The notes under the pieces: generated by a model
Told to the model about the DNA's origin: nothing
The model's database searches: none
The model's input: only the letters and a program-made list of their open reading frames with translations
Shown: positions 8,871-19,459 of the stretch, piece after piece
Layout of the letters: every line of letters begins with the position of its first letter
How positions within the stretch are numbered: position 1 is the first letter of the stretch
Translations under genes and position numbers: made by a program
Assembly: GCF_001434895.1 (NCBI RefSeq)
Contig: NZ_AZEE01000017.1
Span: 1-51,583 of the forward strand
Source: Secundilactobacillus odoratitofui DSM 19909 = JCM 15043
GTDB lineage: Bacteria; Bacillota; Bacilli; Lactobacillales; Lactobacillaceae
Length of the DNA: 51,583 nucleotides
Direction: 5' to 3'

Positions 8871-10244
8871 CTATTTTTGTAATGCAGCTAAAACATTTTC
8901 AAGGTGAATCCCGTGACTACCCTTGATTAACAAGGTATCAGTCGCTGTCAGGACACTTTGTAAATCCGTAATTAATTTACCTTGCTGATCAACGTTATAT
9001 AGGTGTAACGCATCTGGTTGATAATCAGCCTGAAGGACATCATATAACGCAGCCATATGCGGTCCAACCAAATAAACATCCTGCACTAGTGCTGAATCAA
9101 AGGCCGTTTGAAGGCCAGCGTGCAGTGCATCAGATTGAGCCCCTAATTCAAGCATATCACCGAGGACCACGCGGCGCTTGCCCTCCGTTGCCACCTTCGA
9201 AAAGGCAGCCATCACTTCTTTAACTGCCGTTGGGTTGGAGTTATAAACGTCACTTAAGATTCGTTCACCGGCCTTGCCCTGAATCCATTCAGCACGGTTT
9301 TTAGTCAAATCCAGTGACTTGAAAGCGTCGACCGCAACGTTAGGTGTAATACGGTAAAGCTTGGCCACACTCAAGGCTGCCAGTGCATTATTAATATTAT
9401 AATCACCGATCATAGGTACTGTAACCGTCTGATCTGGCCACTGATTGGTCGAAAATTGAGTATGCGTGTCAGTTGCAACCACGTTCGTGGCGTACACATC
9501 ATCCGTCGCTTGACGCCCAAAGGTTACCTGACGTTGCGTCACGGCTTTAGCACGCTCAGTCAGCAATGGTTCGTCGCCGTCAAAGATAAATGTCCCATCC
9601 GCTTTTAGGCCGTGGGTGATCTCCATCTTCGCATCGGCAATCTTATCCCGCGTCCCGAAGAACTCGATGTGTGCTTCACCAATCATGGTGATGATTGCCA
9701 AATCGGGCGACACTAACTTGCTCAAGAAATCGAGTTGACCTGGACGATCCATCCCTAATTCCACGACCAGTACTTCGGTATTGGGTTCCATTGCCAAAAT
9801 CGTAACGGGCACCCCAATTTCGTTGTTGAAGTTATCCGTCGTCTTCGTCACGTTAAACTGTGTCGATAACACCGCAGCAACCATGTCCTTGGTCGTCGTC
9901 TTACCGTTCGAACCGGTAATGGCCACCACTTTGGGATTAATTTTAAGCAAATAATGCTTACTGAGTGCTTGCAGTGCCGTTAACGGATCATCCACAACTA
10001 GCACTGGAAAATCACTTGGTACGGCACCGTGATCAGCCTTCCACAGGGCAGCTACCGCACCGTTTTGTTTGGCGCTTTGAATAAATTCGTGACCATCGCG
10101 TTCACCTTCCAACGGTACAAACAGTGCACCATTTGTCACTTGTCGACTATCAAAAGCAACGCTAGACACTTCAATATCATGCCAAGCAGTCGTATCATTT
10201 TGGGCAGTAACCGCCGTAGCGATTTCACCAAGTTGCATCTTCAT
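8871..10244 (-). CDS. murF: UDP-N-acetylmuramoyl-tripeptide--D-alanyl-D-alanine ligase
   Basis: Adds D-Ala-D-Ala to UDP-MurNAc-tripeptide, the last cytoplasmic step of the peptidoglycan precursor. The 457-residue length fits the family. The ATP-binding loop is GSNGKTT (about 111-117), and the family triplet of N-terminal, Mur central and C-terminal ligase domains is recognisable. I chose the ATG at 10244, which has AGGAG 10 bases upstream and begins 'MKMQLGEIATAV'. The frame is open further upstream, but that extension would run into the TATAAT box at 10294-10299. Confidence 0.95.
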   Translation of the reverse strand: MKMQLGEIATAVTAQNDTTAWHDIEVSSVAFDSRQVTNGALFVPLEGERDGHEFIQSAKQNGAVAALWKADHGAVPSDFPVLVVDDPLTALQALSKHYLLKINPKVVAITGSNGKTTTKDMVAAVLSTQFNVTKTTDNFNNEIGVPVTILAMEPNTEVLVVELGMDRPGQLDFLSKLVSPDLAIITMIGEAHIEFFGTRDKIADAKMEITHGLKADGTFIFDGDEPLLTERAKAVTQRQVTFGRQATDDVYATNVVATDTHTQFSTNQWPDQTVTVPMIGDYNINNALAALSVAKLYRITPNVAVDAFKSLDLTKNRAEWIQGKAGERILSDVYNSNPTAVKEVMAAFSKVATEGKRRVVLGDMLELGAQSDALHAGLQTAFDSALVQDVYLVGPHMAALYDVLQADYQPDALHLYNVDQQGKLITDLQSVLTATDTLLIKGSHGIHLENVLAALQK

Positions 10245-10293
10245 TGAAAAAAATCTCCTATATCCGTTCTGGTTTAAGTTGACTATCCGAAAC

Positions 10294-10302
10294 ATTATAC
10301 CA
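10294..10302 (-). promoter_or_regulatory. Probable murF promoter (extended -10)
   Basis: The minus strand reads TGGTATAAT about 50 bp upstream of the murF ATG. The TG dinucleotide makes it an extended -10; the -35 is poor. Confidence 0.5.
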
Positions 10303-10360
10303 TGTTTATCGGTAGACAGTTGTGCTGGTTCTTACGTAACGGCGTTCACACCGACGTCAA

Positions 10361-11146
10361 TTATAAATCAATCTCATTTTCGACAAATGGTGCTTGGTCT
10401 TGGATGGACAACCCCCACGTTTTGCGTTCCACATCGTAACTGAGTGTCGCGACCTGACGGGTTGTTTCGTACACATCCATCCGGTCATGCCACCAGTTTT
10501 GACGTTCTGGGTGCATCTGTAACCGTAACGGAATCAGGTACTGTCGACGTCGCTCAACCGCTTGATCAAACGCCATGATAATGCCATCCGAGAAAACCGT
10601 CTCCAACTGTTTCAAAATATCATTTGGAACATCACTCACCGAGAATGGGCGGTTAAACATCATCCAACGGTTGCTGTGCAAGAGTCGTAGATGACGCTTG
10701 AGTGAAATATCCAACACGTGATTAAAGGTGCGCATGTCGCGATAATAAACTTTCGAAAAGCCATCGTTCACGCTTAAATAGGCGTATTTGTTTTGGAGTT
10801 TAGAATATAGTGGTAAATGATAGTGCGTACCCATGTGCGCCATATAAAGTAGTTCAGCGATCTCACTAGGCATCAAAAGATCTAAATCGTCGTTTTCATG
10901 GAAGTCCAGCCACTTCTTCGGTGTCTGAGTCTTCCCAAGCAAAAAGGCCCTTACTGAGCTCTGCCCAGTAACGGTTGGAAAACGCGTATGATTGTTGATT
11001 TGATTGCCCTCAAGCTGGCCGTCAATTAACACAATTCGTTGCGGCACATCTGCCACACCATTCACAAAATCTGCTGGGGTAATCCCATAGGAAATAACGA
11101 GGTTGTTCACCTGTTCCCAGTTAATGTAGATAAAATTACCTTGCAT
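10361..11146 (-). CDS. Uncharacterised cytoplasmic protein
   Basis: A 261-residue soluble protein that I do not recognise. No signal peptide, membrane helix or nucleotide-binding loop is visible. It has an N-terminal 'GNFIYINWEQVNNLV' segment and a 'DDLDLLMPSEIAELLYMAHMG' stretch. In the middle lies an aromatic and basic region ('LKRHLRLLHSNRWMMFNRPF'), followed by 'RLQMHPERQNWWHDRMDVYE' and an acidic end. The frame is open upstream to a GTG at 11179; I prefer the ATG at 11146, but ribosome-binding signals do not settle it. It lies upstream of murF and divergent from the phosphatase gene. Codon use looks like its neighbours, so there is no sign of recent transfer. Confidence 0.7.
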   Translation of the reverse strand: MQGNFIYINWEQVNNLVISYGITPADFVNGVADVPQRIVLIDGQLEGNQINNHTRFPTVTGQSSVRAFLLGKTQTPKKWLDFHENDDLDLLMPSEIAELLYMAHMGTHYHLPLYSKLQNKYAYLSVNDGFSKVYYRDMRTFNHVLDISLKRHLRLLHSNRWMMFNRPFSVSDVPNDILKQLETVFSDGIIMAFDQAVERRRQYLIPLRLQMHPERQNWWHDRMDVYETTRQVATLSYDVERKTWGLSIQDQAPFVENEIDL

Positions 11147-11346
11147 CACTATACTCACACTCTCCCAAGTTTTAGACACTTTAATTGTACTACGAAACCC
11201 CTTAAAAAAGGACGTGAAACCAGTAAACGGTGTAATTATTTTTCACACCTAGCTACCCCCAATTCAACAAGGTTTTCAATTGGAATTTGGCTTGACGGTC
11301 TCATAATAGTTCAATATGATGGAGAAAACGTGAAAGGAAGATTGAC

Positions 11347-11820
11347 ATGACCAACGTCCTCTTTGTGTGTCTTGGCAATATCTGTCGCTCCCCGATGGCA
11401 GAAGCCATCTTTAAAAATTTAGTAAACCAGCAGAATCTAACTGATCAGATTGCAGTCGATTCCTGTGCGACTAGCAGCGAAGAATTAGGTAATCCACCTC
11501 ATCCTGGCGCTCAAAAGGTAATGGCGGCTCACGGTTTAGACTACAGTGAGATGCACTCGCGCCCAATTACTAAACGTGACTTTGAATGGGCGGATTACAT
11601 CATTACCATGGATAATCAAAACGTGTTTAACCTACGCCAAAAAGCGCCGACAGCCGATCAAGCCAAAATTCATTTATGCTTAGATATCCTGCCTGGCAAA
11701 CATGGTGAGGAGATTCCTGATCCTTGGTATACTCACCGGTTTGAGTATACATATCAAGTACTCAGTGACGCTTTGCCCGTTTGGTTAACCAAAATTAAGC
11801 AAGATAACGACTTACATTAA
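11347..11820 (+). CDS. Low-molecular-weight protein-tyrosine-phosphatase
   Basis: Removes phosphate from tyrosine in proteins; in Gram-positives often linked to polysaccharide or stress signalling. The 157-residue protein carries the P-loop CLGNICR (Cys8 to Arg14) near its N-terminus, with Cys8 as nucleophile. The general acid is probably Asp125 in 'EEIPDPWY'. The ATG follows GAAAGGAAG. It is a single gene ending in a strong bidirectional terminator. No tyrosine kinase or capsule gene is nearby, so the substrate is unknown. Confidence 0.92.
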   Translation: MTNVLFVCLGNICRSPMAEAIFKNLVNQQNLTDQIAVDSCATSSEELGNPPHPGAQKVMAAHGLDYSEMHSRPITKRDFEWADYIITMDNQNVFNLRQKAPTADQAKIHLCLDILPGKHGEEIPDPWYTHRFEYTYQVLSDALPVWLTKIKQDNDLH

Positions 11821-11835
11821 CGTACTAGTTAAACG

Positions 11836-11880
11836 AACAGCGCCATAAATTCCGATTTGGAATTTATGGCGCTGTTTGGG
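11836..11880. terminator. Bidirectional terminator between phosphatase and sortase genes
   Basis: A perfect 18-bp stem (11836-11853 with 11859-11876) around a 5-nt loop is followed by TTTGGGTTTG on the plus strand. It separates two convergent genes. Confidence 0.8.
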
Positions 11881-11941
11881 TTTGTTCCCATTGGTGGACT
11901 CGCTTCATCCTTCATTTCAAGCGTCAGCGAGTCAGCCAACG

Positions 11942-12643
11942 TTACTTATTATTAAACTTCGCTGCGAATTGTTTTTGGACACTCACAGGTGTATCTGAAT
12001 ACTTAGTCGTGGCTGTCAACTTGCCCCGAATCATTAATCGACGTGCACCCGTGGCATCACAAGTAACTAGTGTAATGATTTTAGACCGTGTCCGGTTAAC
12101 AACGTCAACTCTGGTCGCATCGATAAAGGCCCGTTTGTAAACTTTATAGGTGTACACTTTTTTCATGTTGGTGAGATAAATCGTGTCACCCACTTTGGTT
12201 TTGAAATAAAGTGGTGAGAATAAAATATCTTTGCGCACCATGTGGTGGCCAGCAAGTGGGTAATTGCCTTCACCCATCTTCTGATCCGCACGCATGGTCC
12301 CAGCTGCTAGAGCAAGCGTTTCGTTGGCGACCCCTTTGGCAATTGGTAAATGAATCTTAGACTTTGGTACTAAGATCTCCCCGACAACGTGAATCTTTTG
12401 CGCGTTCATCCGTGCCTTGGCAACGGTACTGAAGTTCAAAGATTTAGCGTTTTTAAAGTTAAAATCAGCCGACTTCTTGTCGTTGGCAGCAGCCGACTTA
12501 GCCGTCACCTTCGGCTGATAAGAACTGACCAAGTAGTTTTTGATTTGTTGGTTAAAAATCAAGCCTAACGAAACTAATATCAGTAACGTAATGCCGATTC
12601 GGTATAACCATTTGGCTACCGATGATTGACCCCTTTTTTTCAT
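11942..12643 (-). CDS. srtA: Class A sortase
   Basis: Membrane-anchored transpeptidase that cuts LPXTG-type sorting signals and joins surface proteins to peptidoglycan. The 233-residue protein has a short basic N-terminus, one transmembrane helix (about residues 13-31) and an extracellular catalytic domain. The catalytic residues are His133 in 'PLAGHHM', Cys195 in 'TLVTC' and probably Arg202 in 'ARRLMIRG'. It stands alone, without an adjacent substrate, as expected for the housekeeping sortase. The MucBP adhesin at the left end is a plausible client. Confidence 0.93.
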   Translation of the reverse strand: MKKRGQSSVAKWLYRIGITLLILVSLGLIFNQQIKNYLVSSYQPKVTAKSAAANDKKSADFNFKNAKSLNFSTVAKARMNAQKIHVVGEILVPKSKIHLPIAKGVANETLALAAGTMRADQKMGEGNYPLAGHHMVRKDILFSPLYFKTKVGDTIYLTNMKKVYTYKVYKRAFIDATRVDVVNRTRSKIITLVTCDATGARRLMIRGKLTATTKYSDTPVSVQKQFAAKFNNK

Positions 12644-12808
12644 TTGAATATCTCCCTATCTTCGCGTTCAGTAACCCTTGTCAGCGCTACCACTGACACC
12701 AACTGCCAACTTGACAACTTGGTTCACATCACAAAACGTGCTACCCTATATGTTACTGCTATATTTTACTCGTTTTAAGCTATTTTTGAAAGGAAGAAGA
12801 TCAAGACA

Positions 12809-14044
12809 TTGACTGAACCAGAACCCGTTATTTCCAAGCCACATCGCCCACTATGGCGACGTAATTTGTTTGTTTTGTGGTTTGGTACCTTCATGGCTGG
12901 GCTCGCATTTAGCGAAATCATGCCGTTTTTGTCCCTTTACGTTGATACTTTAGGTCAATTTACCAAAGATCAGTTGAATCTCTACTCCGGCATTACCTTT
13001 TCGGCTACCTACCTCGTCACTGCCATTGCCAGTCCCATCTGGGGAAAATTGGCCGATAGCAAAGGCCGAAAATTGATGCTCCTGCGCGCCTCGCTCGGTA
13101 TGGCAATCGTCATGGCACTCATGGGTGCCGTCACGAACGTCTGGGAACTCATGGCATTGCGATTTATTCAGGGGATTTTCTCAGGTTACATTAGTAACGC
13201 TAACGCTCTAATGGCCACCCAAGCACCCAAAAGTAAAAGCGGTCAGGCACTTGGTACCCTGGCCACCGGCTACGTTGCCGGGTCACTCTTTGGCCCGCTG
13301 CTTGGCGGAATTTTAGCCGAAATCTTTTCATACCGAGTCACCTTTTTCATTACCGGCGCACTCTTATTATCCGTGTTTTTCTTAAGCTACTTTTTTGTAA
13401 CAGAATCCTTCACACCGGTCAAAAAGGAAAATATGCTCTCTGGCAAAGAAGTGGTGGCCGTTCTCAATCACCCTAAGTTAATCTTGGGCATGTTCATCAC
13501 AACTTTGATCATCCAGGCTTCCAATATGTCGATTTCACCAATTCTATCACTGTACGTGCGTGAAATTATGCCAAAGGGTGCTGCCATCACCTTCTTCAGC
13601 GGCATTGTAGCTGCCATTCCCGGTGTTGCCACACTCTTTGCGGCTCCACAATTAGGCCGCTTAGGCGATAAGGTGGGGACAGAACTGATCCTTTCAATTG
13701 GGTTTATTTTTGCCATTATCGTCTACATCCCCATGGCGTTTGTAACCAACGTCTGGCAGCTCATGTTTTTACGGTTTCTAATTGGGATTTCAAACGCAAC
13801 CATGTTGCCGGCCGTGCAAACCCTCCTATCTAAAAACACACCGCCGCAAGTGACTGGTCGAATTTTCAGTTACAATCAATCATTCCAAGCGGTTGGTAGT
13901 GTTTTAGGGCCGATGATTGGATCAACGGTTTCAACTGTCTTTGATTACTCTGGTGTCTTTATTTCCACTTCCATCCTAGTTTTAGCGAACTTCTTACTGG
14001 TTTGGCATAACACCGCCAGTTTACGTAAAAAACATTTAAAATAA
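12809..14044 (+). CDS. MFS drug/H+ antiporter-type exporter
   Basis: A 411-residue membrane protein of the major facilitator superfamily with about 12 hydrophobic segments. The motif-A loop between helices 2 and 3 reads 'GKLADSKGRKLMLLRAS', and a second related loop 'GRLGDKVGTE' sits in the C-terminal half. This pattern fits the DHA1 family of multidrug exporters (PmrA/NorA-like); substrates are not predictable. The start is TTG at 12809, with AAAGGAAGAAG upstream, and the protein begins 'MTEPEPVISKPHRPLWRRN'. It is divergent from srtA and ends at a strong terminator. Confidence 0.85.
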   Translation: MTEPEPVISKPHRPLWRRNLFVLWFGTFMAGLAFSEIMPFLSLYVDTLGQFTKDQLNLYSGITFSATYLVTAIASPIWGKLADSKGRKLMLLRASLGMAIVMALMGAVTNVWELMALRFIQGIFSGYISNANALMATQAPKSKSGQALGTLATGYVAGSLFGPLLGGILAEIFSYRVTFFITGALLLSVFFLSYFFVTESFTPVKKENMLSGKEVVAVLNHPKLILGMFITTLIIQASNMSISPILSLYVREIMPKGAAITFFSGIVAAIPGVATLFAAPQLGRLGDKVGTELILSIGFIFAIIVYIPMAFVTNVWQLMFLRFLIGISNATMLPAVQTLLSKNTPPQVTGRIFSYNQSFQAVGSVLGPMIGSTVSTVFDYSGVFISTSILVLANFLLVWHNTASLRKKHLK

Positions 14045-14095
14045 CTATCCGTTAGCCTGCTGTTTTCCTAGGAACTTCAGTTACGCTTTAATCAG

Positions 14096-14140
14096 ACGCG
14101 CCGGTAGTGACCTCATCCAGGTCACTGCCGGCGCGTTTTG
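14096..14140 (+). terminator. Intrinsic terminator of the MFS gene
   Basis: A GC-rich 18-bp stem (14096-14113 with 14119-14136, one G.T pair) is followed by TTTTG. Confidence 0.85.
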
Positions 14141-14156
14141 ATTATTATTTAACATC

Positions 14157-14191
14157 AAAAAAACCACCAACACATCGCTGTGTCAGTGGTT
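14157..14191 (-). terminator. Intrinsic terminator of rpmE2
   Basis: Minus-strand ACCACTGACACA pairs with TGTGTTGGTGGT around a short loop and is followed by seven T residues. Confidence 0.85.
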
Positions 14192-14203
14192 TGGTTGTTT
14201 TTA

Positions 14204-14455
14204 CTAGTTGTTTGATAAACCGTACTTCTTGTTGAAACGGTCCACAGCACCATCGGCCTTGGCAAACTTTTGCTTACCAGTGTAGAAAGGATGTGAATCT
14301 GAAGAAATTTCAACACGAATCAATGGATAAGTGTTGCCATCTTCCCATTCAACCGTTTCTTCTGAAGTTGCAGTTGAACCTGACAAGAACTTGTAACCAG
14401 TACTTGAATCTTGGAATACCACTTGGTGGTAATCTGGATGAATTCCGTTTTTCAT
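14204..14455 (-). CDS. rpmE2: 50S ribosomal protein L31, type B
   Basis: An 83-residue ribosomal protein beginning '[16 protein letters not shown]' with the family phrase '[14 protein letters not shown]'. It has no cysteines, so it is the zinc-independent type B form. Such forms often replace the zinc-binding L31 under zinc limitation or are the only copy in lactobacilli. The ATG follows AAAGGAG. It has its own terminator. No Zur-like box was seen just upstream, unlike at the ABC genes near 28360. Confidence 0.96.
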   Translation of the reverse strand: MKNGIHPDYHQVVFQDSSTGYKFLSGSTATSEETVEWEDGNTYPLIRVEISSDSHPFYTGKQKFAKADGAVDRFNKKYGLSNN

Positions 14456-14565
14456 AATCGTTTCGCTCCTTTGCCCTGAATCATCGACTGAAACAGAGAT
14501 TGATTAAATCGTCAACTGTACTAGAATATCATACGCCTTCATGAAATACAAGGACTCAAAAAGGA

Positions 14566-15849
14566 TTAATTACCTTCTTCGATAACTGCTGAGTCGACAA
14601 TGCTGACGTCAGCGTTCAAGCTGGTTAATTTTTCGACGATACTCCCGTAACCACGCAAAATATTTTCGGCATTTTCAATGGTCGTTTCACCATCGGCCAT
14701 TAAGGCGGCAATCATCAATGATGCACCAGCGCGAATCTCACCAGCATCGACAGTTGCCCCCACTAATTGTTCGGTATGATCAACGACGATCATATCATCT
14801 TCTGGCCGAATCTTAGCGCCCATCTTTTGTAGTTCGGGAACGTGTTTGAGTCGTTGTGGATAAATGGTATCCACAATCACACTACTCCCTTCAGCAGTTA
14901 ACAAAAGTGGTGTAATCGGTTGTTGTAAGTCAGTTGCAAAGCCTGGAAATGGCATCGTTTTGACCTGAATCGCCTTCAATTGCTTTGATGGCCCAACGTA
15001 AGCCTGATCTTCGCCAATTTGAAGATCAACGCCCATTTCAATCAGCTTAGCCGTAAATGACTCTAAATGTTCGGGAATAATATTGTTGATCTGAACCCCG
15101 TCACCAACCGCAGCAGCAAGTGACAGAAAAGTGCCCGCTTCAATACGATCTGGAATAATCGTATGCACATTGGTTGCCCGCAAAGCAGGTACCCCTTCAA
15201 TTCGGATCACGTCCGTACCAGCGCCACGAACGTGAGCCCCCATATTATTGAGGAAAGTTGCAATATCAATAATTTCTGGTTCCTTTGCGGCGTTTTCGAT
15301 GGTTGTTAAGCCAGTTGCTTTAACGGCCGCTAAGATCGTGTTGATTGTTGCACCAACCGAGACGACATCTAAAAAAATGCGGGCGCCATGAAGGCCACCT
15401 TCACCGGTTGTGATGCGCACAGTCCCGTGCTCATCACTGACTTCAGCACCTAAGGCTTTAAACGCCTTGATGTGTTGATCAATTGGCCGTGGCCCAATGT
15501 TATCGCCACCAGGAAAAGTCAGCGTTGCACGCCCAAATCGCCCTAATAGTGCACCCATAAAGTAGTAAGATGCCCGCAGGCTCTTAATTGCGCGACTTGG
15601 CATTGGTGCTTCAACAATTTCGGTGGGATCGATAGTCAATACGCCATCTCCAAATTCGGAGTGAACATTCATCGACTCCAAAATAAGCATCAGATTATGA
15701 ACGTCTAAAATATCTGGTACCATATCAAATTTAACGGGTGTATCGGCCAGGATTGCCGCGGGAATTAACGCGACCGTGCTATTTTTAGCGCCACCGATGT
15801 TGACGCTACCTGACAGGCGCCGACCACCGTGGATTATCATTTTTTTCAT
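14566..15849 (-). CDS. murA: UDP-N-acetylglucosamine 1-carboxyvinyltransferase with Asp at the Cys115 position
   Basis: First committed step of peptidoglycan synthesis: transfers enolpyruvate from PEP to UDP-GlcNAc. The 427-residue protein begins '[16 protein letters not shown]' and has the Lys22-Asn23 pair and the usual inside-out alpha/beta barrel repeats. The active-site loop reads [11 protein letters not shown]: Asp116 replaces the cysteine (E. coli Cys115) that fosfomycin alkylates. Asp at this position is known to keep activity and to give fosfomycin insensitivity in other bacteria. I chose the ATG at 15849, with GAGGATAAT upstream; an upstream in-frame ATG at 15891 would overlap the promoter region. 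Many Bacilli carry two MurA copies; the other is not in this window. Confidence 0.95.
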   Translation of the reverse strand: MKKMIIHGGRRLSGSVNIGGAKNSTVALIPAAILADTPVKFDMVPDILDVHNLMLILESMNVHSEFGDGVLTIDPTEIVEAPMPSRAIKSLRASYYFMGALLGRFGRATLTFPGGDNIGPRPIDQHIKAFKALGAEVSDEHGTVRITTGEGGLHGARIFLDVVSVGATINTILAAVKATGLTTIENAAKEPEIIDIATFLNNMGAHVRGAGTDVIRIEGVPALRATNVHTIIPDRIEAGTFLSLAAAVGDGVQINNIIPEHLESFTAKLIEMGVDLQIGEDQAYVGPSKQLKAIQVKTMPFPGFATDLQQPITPLLLTAEGSSVIVDTIYPQRLKHVPELQKMGAKIRPEDDMIVVDHTEQLVGATVDAGEIRAGASLMIAALMADGETTIENAENILRGYGSIVEKLTSLNADVSIVDSAVIEEGN

Positions 15850-15901
15850 GCCATAATTATCCTCTACTATAAAAATCGTGCTTCGATGCAATCATTAATT
15901 A

Positions 15902-15930
15902 ATGATAAATAATGGACAGGCAAAATACAA
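15902..15930 (-). promoter_or_regulatory. Probable murA promoter
   Basis: The minus strand reads TTGTAT (15925-15930), a 17-bp spacer and TATCAT (15902-15907). The rest of the gap to the pyrG terminator (about 15931-16082) shows nothing I recognise. Confidence 0.5.
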
Positions 15931-16082
15931 TACTTTAACGCTGATTAGGCGAATTTGTAATATTTAAACCGGAAAAACCTGGGTTTCTGAGTATTTTGCC
16001 ATCTAATTATGGCTATTCTATTAGGAAAGATGCTTTAATGCCGCTGTTTTATCATTTTGTACTGGAAGGCCTTTTTGACAGT

Positions 16083-16125
16083 AAAAAAAGCTGTCATAAA
16101 TTCTAAACTTAGAATCTACGACAGC
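16083..16125 (-). terminator. Intrinsic terminator of pyrG
   Basis: Minus-strand GCTGTCGTAGATTCTAA pairs with TTAGAATTTATGACAGC (two mismatches or wobbles) and is followed by seven T residues. Confidence 0.85.
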
Positions 16126-16175
16126 CTTCATTGAATTCTAAACAACTTCATGTCCTGAATTCGTTTTAGTTAGTT

Positions 16176-17804
<1,629 letters not shown>

Positions 17805-17837
17805 TTAGTTTGGGGTTGAAGCTGTCAGTAAATTAAT

Positions 17838-17868
17838 AAAAAACTCCCTATTCCAACGAATAGGGAGC
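17838..17868 (-). terminator. pyrG leader attenuator hairpin
   Basis: The minus strand reads CGCTCCCTATTC, a short loop, then GAATAGGGAG and six T residues. The C-rich 5' arm (CTCCCT) can instead pair with a run of G residues added at the transcript's 5' end. This would prevent termination when CTP is low, as established for Bacillus subtilis pyrG. Confidence 0.88.
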
Positions 17869-17907
17869 GTTTATTCCGAACAATGACTTTACGATTCCTC
17901 GTAAAGT

Positions 17908-17947
17908 GCCCAAAAAATATAATACCTTGTTCAACGAAATGCGTCAA
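17908..17947 (-). promoter_or_regulatory. pyrG promoter with GGGC start for reiterative transcription
   Basis: The minus strand reads TTGACG (17942-17947), a 17-bp spacer, TATTAT (17919-17924), 7 bp and then GGGC with the first G at 17911. A transcript starting GGGC is the hallmark of the CTP-sensing mechanism: RNA polymerase stutters and adds extra G residues when the C at +4 cannot be added. An extra 8-bp hairpin (CTTTACGA/TCGTAAAG) follows directly. Leader length to the ATG is about 125 nt. Confidence 0.85.
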
Positions 17948-18048
17948 GGCGAAACTACCGAAAACATTTTGAATTTGCCAAAACCGGGACACAATTACCC
18001 GCAGTACTTAGCTAGGTGTGGTTAAATTGATGTCACGATTCTTTGGAC

Positions 18049-18080
18049 AAAAAATCCAGACAAGCAAGCGCTCATCTGGA
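18049..18080 (-). terminator. Intrinsic terminator of rpoE
   Basis: Minus-strand TCCAGA and TCTGGA close an inner AGC/GCT stem and are followed by six T residues. Confidence 0.7.
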
Positions 18081-18104
18081 CCATTCGTCAATTAAAAAAC
18101 TGGC

Positions 18105-18746
18105 TTACTTTTCTGACTCTTCATCATCGTCATCAAAGTCATCATCATCTTCGTTGAATTCGGAGAGCTGACCTTCAATACCATCAGGCATCTCATCATC
18201 AGAATCTTCGTCAGCATCACTGCCGTCGTCGATATCAGCTAAGTCAGCCTTGTACTTGCCAAGTTCCTTAGCGTCGTCTTCATCTTCATCGTCTTCATCT
18301 TCGTCGTAATCTGCATCGAGATCGTCGTCATCAACGTCAACGTCATCTTGATCTTCTGGATCATCGTCGTCGTAGTCGATCACATCATCGTCGTCAGCAG
18401 AATCAGCTAAGAAGGCGTTAACTTTCTTACGCTTCTTCGCCTTTGGATGATCCTCATCATCCTCTGCACCAATCGTAGCTTCGTCGATTGATTCGAATGG
18501 ATACCAGGTCCGTAAACCCCAGAGGTTATCACCTAACGAAATGAAACTACCATCAATGTTCATGTCAGTATAGAACTGAGAAAGCCGCTCGCGAATTTCC
18601 TTATCCGAATCGCCCAGGTATGCCTGAACCTCATTGGCTAAGTCAACAAACGGCATGGCATCCCCACGTTCAGCTAAGATGGCGTGAGCTACTTCAATCA
18701 TCGATAATTCGTTTTTGTTTTGGCCTTCAAAGACTTTTAATTCCAA
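18105..18746 (-). CDS. rpoE: DNA-directed RNA polymerase delta subunit
   Basis: Gram-positive RNA polymerase accessory subunit that weakens non-specific DNA binding and speeds recycling. The folded N-terminal domain (about residues 1-95) contains '[19 protein letters not shown]' and '[23 protein letters not shown]'. The C-terminal half is an extreme Asp/Glu tail that mimics nucleic acid charge. I place the start at a TTG (18746), giving '[14 protein letters not shown]' and 213 residues, with GGAAGGGA upstream. A GTG seven codons earlier is the alternative. It is followed by its own terminator and then the pyrG leader. Confidence 0.93.
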   Translation of the reverse strand: MELKVFEGQNKNELSMIEVAHAILAERGDAMPFVDLANEVQAYLGDSDKEIRERLSQFYTDMNIDGSFISLGDNLWGLRTWYPFESIDEATIGAEDDEDHPKAKKRKKVNAFLADSADDDDVIDYDDDDPEDQDDVDVDDDDLDADYDEDEDDEDEDDAKELGKYKADLADIDDGSDADEDSDDEMPDGIEGQLSEFNEDDDDFDDDDEESEK

Positions 18747-18790
18747 ACTGGTGCACGTCCCTTCCACAGTCTACTAAAAACTATACTCGA

Positions 18791-19234
18791 TTATACCGTA
18801 AATTGCAATCTAATCTCGTAATTTCCCAATAATTGTTCGCCGGCGTAAAGTTGGTAATCAATTGAAGCGGAACCACCAAACGGTCGTTCATGAAAACCGA
18901 CCCTTAGTTGAGGTGTCACAGTTTCAACTGGCATCAAGCCATAAGGCGTTCGGTAAGTGGCCCGTACCCGTTTACCAGCGCTAAAATGCATCCGTAAACG
19001 GTTCTCACCGTTGCGGGTGAGTGAAACATCGCCGTTTGGCAAAAACTTGATCGTAACTGGCACGCTAGATGGTTGCTCATCACTTTCTGGTTCCTGATAT
19101 CTTAAATAAATGGTTTCACCAATCTGAACAATTTGACCTTCAACGTCGAGGGCGTAATCGGAGGTTTGACCATCTTGAACAGTATGCGTGGTGAGATGAA
19201 TACCAACCGGTATGCTGGTTGACAAGTCGTACAT
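18791..19234 (-). CDS. DUF1934 family beta-barrel protein (YwiB-like)
   Basis: A 147-residue protein made of alternating beta strands, with no signal peptide or membrane helix. The phrases 'GETIYLRYQE', 'VPVTIKFLPNGDVSLTRNG' and 'RVRATYRTPYGLMPVETVT' fit the DUF1934 family, which has a small calycin-like barrel and no known biochemical role. I chose the ATG at 19234 because GGGAAGGG precedes it; an upstream ATG at 19264 has no such site. It lies 44 bp upstream of rpoE in the same direction and may share its transcript. The family is often found next to argS or rpoE in Bacilli. Confidence 0.75.
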   Translation of the reverse strand: MYDLSTSIPVGIHLTTHTVQDGQTSDYALDVEGQIVQIGETIYLRYQEPESDEQPSSVPVTIKFLPNGDVSLTRNGENRLRMHFSAGKRVRATYRTPYGLMPVETVTPQLRVGFHERPFGGSASIDYQLYAGEQLLGNYEIRLQFTV

Positions 19235-19392
19235 CGCAACCCTTCCCTTCTCTTTAAAAAACACTGTGTTTATTATAACGCTTTTTCAAACGGAATTGCA
19301 TGCTTTAACCTCCAACTTTTATCTGACCGCGACTTAATCCAACGAACTCAATTCTGACACGATTCACAATAAATGGACTAGTCCAAATTTTA

Positions 19393-19421
19393 GTGACGAA
19401 CCCCATTTTTTCGGCTATAAT
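19393..19421 (+). promoter_or_regulatory. Probable promoter of the lipL-HD-HAD operon
   Basis: GTGACG (19393-19398), a 17-bp spacer and a consensus TATAAT (19416-19421). The first start codon is about 40 bp downstream. Confidence 0.65.
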
Positions 19422-19459
19422 GTAAGAAGCTTAATTGAAATAGAATGAGGCCAATAATC

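Noticed and set aside
10245-10295. Extended N-terminus for MurF
   Set aside because: It would overlap the TATAAT box and lacks a ribosome binding site; family length fits the downstream ATG.
11240-11345. Short open frame continuing upstream of the phosphatase gene (11039-11350)
   Set aside because: It runs antisense through the uncharacterised gene and the promoter area and ends at the phosphatase start; no family likeness.
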